From: CALDTK01 sp045110575
GTDB lineage: Bacteria > Bacteroidota > Bacteroidia > Chitinophagales > Saprospiraceae
NCBI GenBank assembly: GCA_045110575.1
Contig: JBGCGF010000038.1
Span: forward strand, 1 to 64,000
Length of the DNA stretch: 64,000 bases
Direction of reading: 5' to 3'
Both the position numbers and the translations under genes were made by a program. Below the pieces are notes generated by a model. The model worked only from the letters and a program-made list of their open reading frames with translations, did not search any database and was not told the origin of the DNA. Within the stretch, counting starts at the first letter, position 1. Each line of letters opens with the position of its first letter. Below are positions 61,149-64,000 of this stretch, in pieces.

Positions 61149-62488
61149 GGCTGCAAAGCTCTCAAGAATCCAGCTGCTTTATCTTCTGTTTCTGTAAATT
61201 CTTCTTCAGGATCACTTAGCATCGTAATCCCTCCTCCTGTGCCGTAAGTGAGTTTTGTTCCGCTTTCGCTAAAACTTGCGACTGCCGTCCTGATTGCGAC
61301 TGAAAAATCGGCATGTCCACGATCATCAAAGTAGCCGATGGTTCCACAGTAAATCCCACGCTCACGCTGTTCGAGTTCTGCGATAGCATCCATGGCAGCC
61401 CACTTAGGAGCGCCGGTTATGGATCCGCATGGGAACTGAGCCAACAACGCATCTAAGTTACTCACCTCATCCTTGAGCATACCACTAACCCGTGTTACGA
61501 GGTGATGAACCGTTGCAAAAGAGCGCAGCTCACAGACGGTGTCCGCTAAAATGCTTTCATCCGTACAGATTCGACTTAGATCGTTACGTACAAGGTCAGC
61601 AATCATGATATTCTCTGCACGATCCTTCTCGCTGTTGAGCAAGTCGTTCTTAGCAGTTTCATCTAAGTTCGGCTCTTCATGACGAGGTCGTGTGCCTTTT
61701 ATTGGTTCTGCGAAAATGCGGCGGCCTTCTGTGCTGTTTTCAATCCGAAAAAACCGCTCCGGTGATGCAGAGATCACCGTGGCGTTAGGGAAGTTAAGGA
61801 TAGCTCCAAAAGGGGCTCGACTTTGGGTCAGGAACCTTTCGGCAAAACCCGAGAGTTGCGCTCGCTTTACTGTTCCTAAATCCGCAGTTAGCATGCGAGT
61901 CAGATTGGCTTGGAAGAAGTCTCCAGCAAGAATGCGTTGCCGGATGTCTTCAACTTGCCGTTGGTAAGCTTCTTGTTTTATGTCGGATTCACTGGAGCTG
62001 TCAAACGAGTAGTTTTCGTATCGCTGATGGCTCTTTGAAAGTTCTACCGTTAAGATTGCTTCAAGCCTGTCGGCTGCTGCTGTCGTAGATGCGTATATGC
62101 ATGTTTTCCCCGAACACACATGAGTAGAAACAGTAGCATCGTATGCAGCATAACTTAAGATCGGCAGCTGGCCGGAGGCATTGGGTAGTTGAAGGCTAGC
62201 CTCTAGTAAAGAGGCCGCTTCGTAGGAAAAGTGACTACAAATCCCAGTCGTAAATGGAGGGTATTCCCGCTCTGTTTTATCAGAACGGTCTATTGATCGA
62301 TTTGCTAAGACAAAGGCTAGTGATTCTATCGAAGTGATTCGCTCAACATCAGCATCAACGGCTAGCGTATGCCAGCGGGGATTACCATCCAGAACTTCCC
62401 AACCTGCAAGAAGACTAGCCTGTGGGATTCTTAGCGCTAAATCAATAAGGCTAACAGAACCGAGATGATCAAATGGGCGGACAAACAT
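61145..62488 (-). CDS. pabB: Aminodeoxychorismate synthase component I-like chorismate-binding enzyme
   Basis: The protein is about 447 residues. The C-terminal chorismate-binding domain (from about residue 185) has YQRQVEDIRQRILAGDFFQANLT, FAEPIKGTRPRH (the PIKGT form with Lys typical of PabB, where TrpE has PIAGT), MIADLVRNDLSRI, FPCGSITGAPKWAAM and GGGITMLSDPEEEF. PabB aminates chorismate to 4-amino-4-deoxychorismate, which the downstream lyase turns into p-aminobenzoate. The start MFVRPF at 62488 is chosen; the frame begins nine bases earlier. It opens the pabB-pabA-pabC operon. Confidence 0.88.
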   Translation of the reverse strand: MFVRPFDHLGSVSLIDLALRIPQASLLAGWEVLDGNPRWHTLAVDADVERITSIESLAFVLANRSIDRSDKTEREYPPFTTGICSHFSYEAASLLEASLQLPNASGQLPILSYAAYDATVSTHVCSGKTCIYASTTAAADRLEAILTVELSKSHQRYENYSFDSSSESDIKQEAYQRQVEDIRQRILAGDFFQANLTRMLTADLGTVKRAQLSGFAERFLTQSRAPFGAILNFPNATVISASPERFFRIENSTEGRRIFAEPIKGTRPRHEEPNLDETAKNDLLNSEKDRAENIMIADLVRNDLSRICTDESILADTVCELRSFATVHHLVTRVSGMLKDEVSNLDALLAQFPCGSITGAPKWAAMDAIAELEQRERGIYCGTIGYFDDRGHADFSVAIRTAVASFSESGTKLTYGTGGGITMLSDPEEEFTETEDKAAGFLRALQP

Positions 62489-62582
62489 GAGCAGCAAAGA
62501 TGCAACTCAAAACATGGAAATGGAGAATGGAGAGCGTTCTTTCCTCTACATATAAAAGGAAAAAAGGCTTTCTTCTTAGCGC

Positions 62583-63323
62583 TTAATTCTCTCTAAGACA
62601 GGCTTTGTCTAGATCACGAACAAACGCTCGCAACTGCTCTACAGAGCCGTACTTGCCCTCATCTTGACTATCTTTTAAGGCTTCAAATGCACAAGGAGTA
62701 AGCAAACTTGAATTTCTTCTTGTTTTACGATCAAGTATTACCGCTAAAGGACGATCTCCAATTAGATAATTCGTACTGTCAACTCGAAGCCTACTTGGAG
62801 GTGTCGAGACAATTCCCCTGTGTGATGGAGCATTAGAAGGTATCTCTATTTTGTAAGTCGTAACAACAGAGTGCTTTTCTGGTCCTAATTCTCCTGCTTT
62901 TAGATATGCAAATCTTCGCGACAGCTCCCCGTCAATTTCAAACTGCACAAAGGCATAAACCCGATCTGAAAGCTGAACAAGCGGATATGTTCCTGGATCC
63001 AATCTGTTTATAGTTCTCCCGTTTATAAGAATTTCAATTTCGCCAGTAGGGAAAACATATCGGCCTGTAATTTCATACTCCTCTCCTTGAATCGAATATG
63101 CCTTCCCTCTCCGAAAGGTTGGAAAATCATACATGATCTCATCTGTCAAAAGCGCTGAAGTATTATTAGCTACATAGATGCTGCCACCCTTAACTAAGCC
63201 TGCGATACCACTTGAAATACCACTCGTAAAATTCCTCAGACCTTGATCTGGGACTGCCTGGGAAATTCCACTTAAAGGAATAAAAAATAGAAAAAGCAGG
63301 GGAAACAGGGTAGAATTCTTCAT
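62583..63323 (-). CDS. Secreted protein of unknown function
   Basis: This is a 246-residue protein with signal peptide (LFPLLFLFFIPLSGISQA). I recognise no family. The mature part is mostly beta-strand, including DEIMYDFPTFRRGKAYSIQGEEYEITGRYVF, and ends in a helical part with two cysteines (LTPCAFEALKDS and DKACLREN) that could form a disulfide. The gene stands alone between the pab operon and the susD-like gene and is preceded by the terminator of the latter. No T9SS tail is present, so it is likely periplasmic. Confidence 0.65.
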   Translation of the reverse strand: MKNSTLFPLLFLFFIPLSGISQAVPDQGLRNFTSGISSGIAGLVKGGSIYVANNTSALLTDEIMYDFPTFRRGKAYSIQGEEYEITGRYVFPTGEIEILINGRTINRLDPGTYPLVQLSDRVYAFVQFEIDGELSRRFAYLKAGELGPEKHSVVTTYKIEIPSNAPSHRGIVSTPPSRLRVDSTNYLIGDRPLAVILDRKTRRNSSLLTPCAFEALKDSQDEGKYGSVEQLRAFVRDLDKACLREN

Positions 63324-63337
63324 CGAGATTTAAGGTA

Positions 63338-63376
63338 TAAAAAATACGGGCTACATCCAAGAGGATGTAGCCCGTA
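63338..63376 (-). terminator. Intrinsic terminator of the susD-like gene
   Basis: ACGGGCTACATCC (63346-63358) and GGATGTAGCCCGT (63363-63375) form a perfect 13-bp stem. On the minus strand it is followed by ATTTTTTATA. It lies 23 bp after the stop of the susD-like gene. Confidence 0.88.
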
Positions 63377-63398
63377 AAACTAGAATGTGTACCTCTGT

Positions 63399-64000
63399 TT
63401 ACTGATAAAGTGGAAGAGGTGTAACCAAAGACGAAATGCCTGGGAAGTTACTATTCGAAGACTCCTCCGTTGAAGGGTAAAGTAATCGTTGCGCAATTGC
63501 AAGCCCACCTTCTGAAGTAGCTCCTACAAGATTCCCTGTACGATTTAGATCATAAAACGCTGGTAACCCAATAACGCCCAAATACTTCTCCGTTACAGCT
63601 GCAAGAATCATTGCGTCAGCATTCGCGAAGTCTGCTTCTACGTAATCCATGTAGCTGTCACCGCCGAGCTTAGTATCCCAGTAGTTACGAGCAGCGTTCA
63701 ATGCAGCAACCGATACTGCTGGTGCACTCGTACGAGCTGCTGATTCAGCAAGAATCAACTGCACTTCATTCGAGGTAAGGATCGATAAGTTGGCTGTTTG
63801 TGCAGCCCAGCCGTTCGTTACATTGAAACGGATGTTGTCGGTAGCGAAGTCGTCTCCAACCTCGATGAAGTATGCATAGCGAGCTGCATCATCTGTTTTC
63901 GCGTCAGCTGCTCCACGAGAAAGTGCTGTTGTATCTCCTAAGAGGTTGCGGAAGTGAGAGATACCGCGAGTTGCGTTATCTACCGTTAGGTAAGAATTAC
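63399..64000 (-). CDS. SusD/RagB family nutrient-uptake outer-membrane lipoprotein (3' part)
   Basis: The frame is open from the window edge to a stop at 63399, giving about 200 C-terminal residues. They match the SusD C-terminal pattern: ATRGISHFRNLLGD, NEVQLILAESAARTS, LNAARNYWD, and KYLGVIGLPAFYDLNRTG with the tail (AIAQRLLYP). SusD proteins sit on SusC TonB-dependent channels and bind glycans or peptides at the cell surface. The 5' end and any susC partner lie beyond the window. Confidence 0.88.
   Translation of the reverse strand, partial: NSYLTVDNATRGISHFRNLLGDTTALSRGAADAKTDDAARYAYFIEVGDDFATDNIRFNVTNGWAAQTANLSILTSNEVQLILAESAARTSAPAVSVAALNAARNYWDTKLGGDSYMDYVEADFANADAMILAAVTEKYLGVIGLPAFYDLNRTGNLVGATSEGGLAIAQRLLYPSTEESSNSNFPGISSLVTPLPLYQ

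Noticed and set aside
1..64000. tRNA, rRNA, transposase or integrase genes
   Set aside because: None could be recognised on either strand, despite the insertion-like footprints at 28-31 kb and 34.6-42 kb.

Overview
The window looks like the chromosome of a marine-type Bacteroidota bacterium, most likely of the Saprospiria/Lewinella kind. The reasons are: at least eight secreted proteins ending in a type IX secretion (T9SS) C-terminal sorting domain (Y/F-P-N-P motif, final beta-strands ending in short Leu/Val-rich tails), a SusD/RagB protein at the right edge, a DUF5916 beta-barrel protein, a PASTA protein next to a double D-Ala-D-Ala ligase, and Bacteroidota-style intergenic regions without strong Shine-Dalgarno sequences. 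No rRNA, tRNA, CRISPR array, transposase or integrase gene was recognised.

Layout. 1-8.8 kb: tail of a secreted protein, MATE efflux pump, tandem-fused D-Ala-D-Ala ligase, PASTA protein, T9SS protein, rhodanese, SPOR protein. 9-16.5 kb: kynureninase, two large polytopic membrane proteins, a GT2 glycosyltransferase and a CotH-kinase T9SS protein. 16.5-23.7 kb: a minus-strand efflux operon (marR, adaptor, RND pump, HAD nucleotidase, TolC). 23.7-28 kb: leucine-rich T9SS protein, Tat-lipoprotein asparaginase, CutC. 28-30.8 kb: an AbiEi/AbiEii-type toxin-antitoxin pair behind a nested palindrome, lying between a decayed fragment and the intact copy of a DUF5916 gene. 33.4-34.7 kb: a TrpF-like protein and an alkyltransferase-like protein. 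34.8-41.9 kb: an ilvD-ilvB-ilvN-ilvC-ilvA operon preceded by two leader peptides, each followed by its own intrinsic terminator. 42-48.3 kb: two paralogous T9SS proteins, a DUF2807 protein, and an ABC transporter/GntR operon with twin operators. 48.3-48.7 kb: a REP-like repeat element. 48.7-57.6 kb: DNA polymerase I, outer-membrane barrel, subtilase, T9SS protein, Ca/Na antiporter. 57.8-62.5 kb: M14 peptidase, a 64-65 bp tandem repeat cluster, and a pabB-pabA-pabC-like operon whose last gene runs into the repeats. 62.6-64 kb: secreted unknown protein and the 3' part of a susD gene.

The most notable signals are at DNA level. (1) A 14-bp word, GCTTTCGCCAAAAC with a GCTTCCGCCAAAAC variant, occurs 13 times on both strands, in genes and between genes, and resembles an uptake, recombination or chromosome-organisation signal. 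(2) The ilv operon has a tandem attenuator: an Ile/Val leader with a terminator, then a Thr/Ile leader with a second terminator that has a clear antiterminator. (3) The ilv operon and the AbiE cassette are each flanked by a duplicated, diverged 3' end of a neighbouring gene. (4) A REP-like hairpin family with compensating stem changes occurs at two loci.
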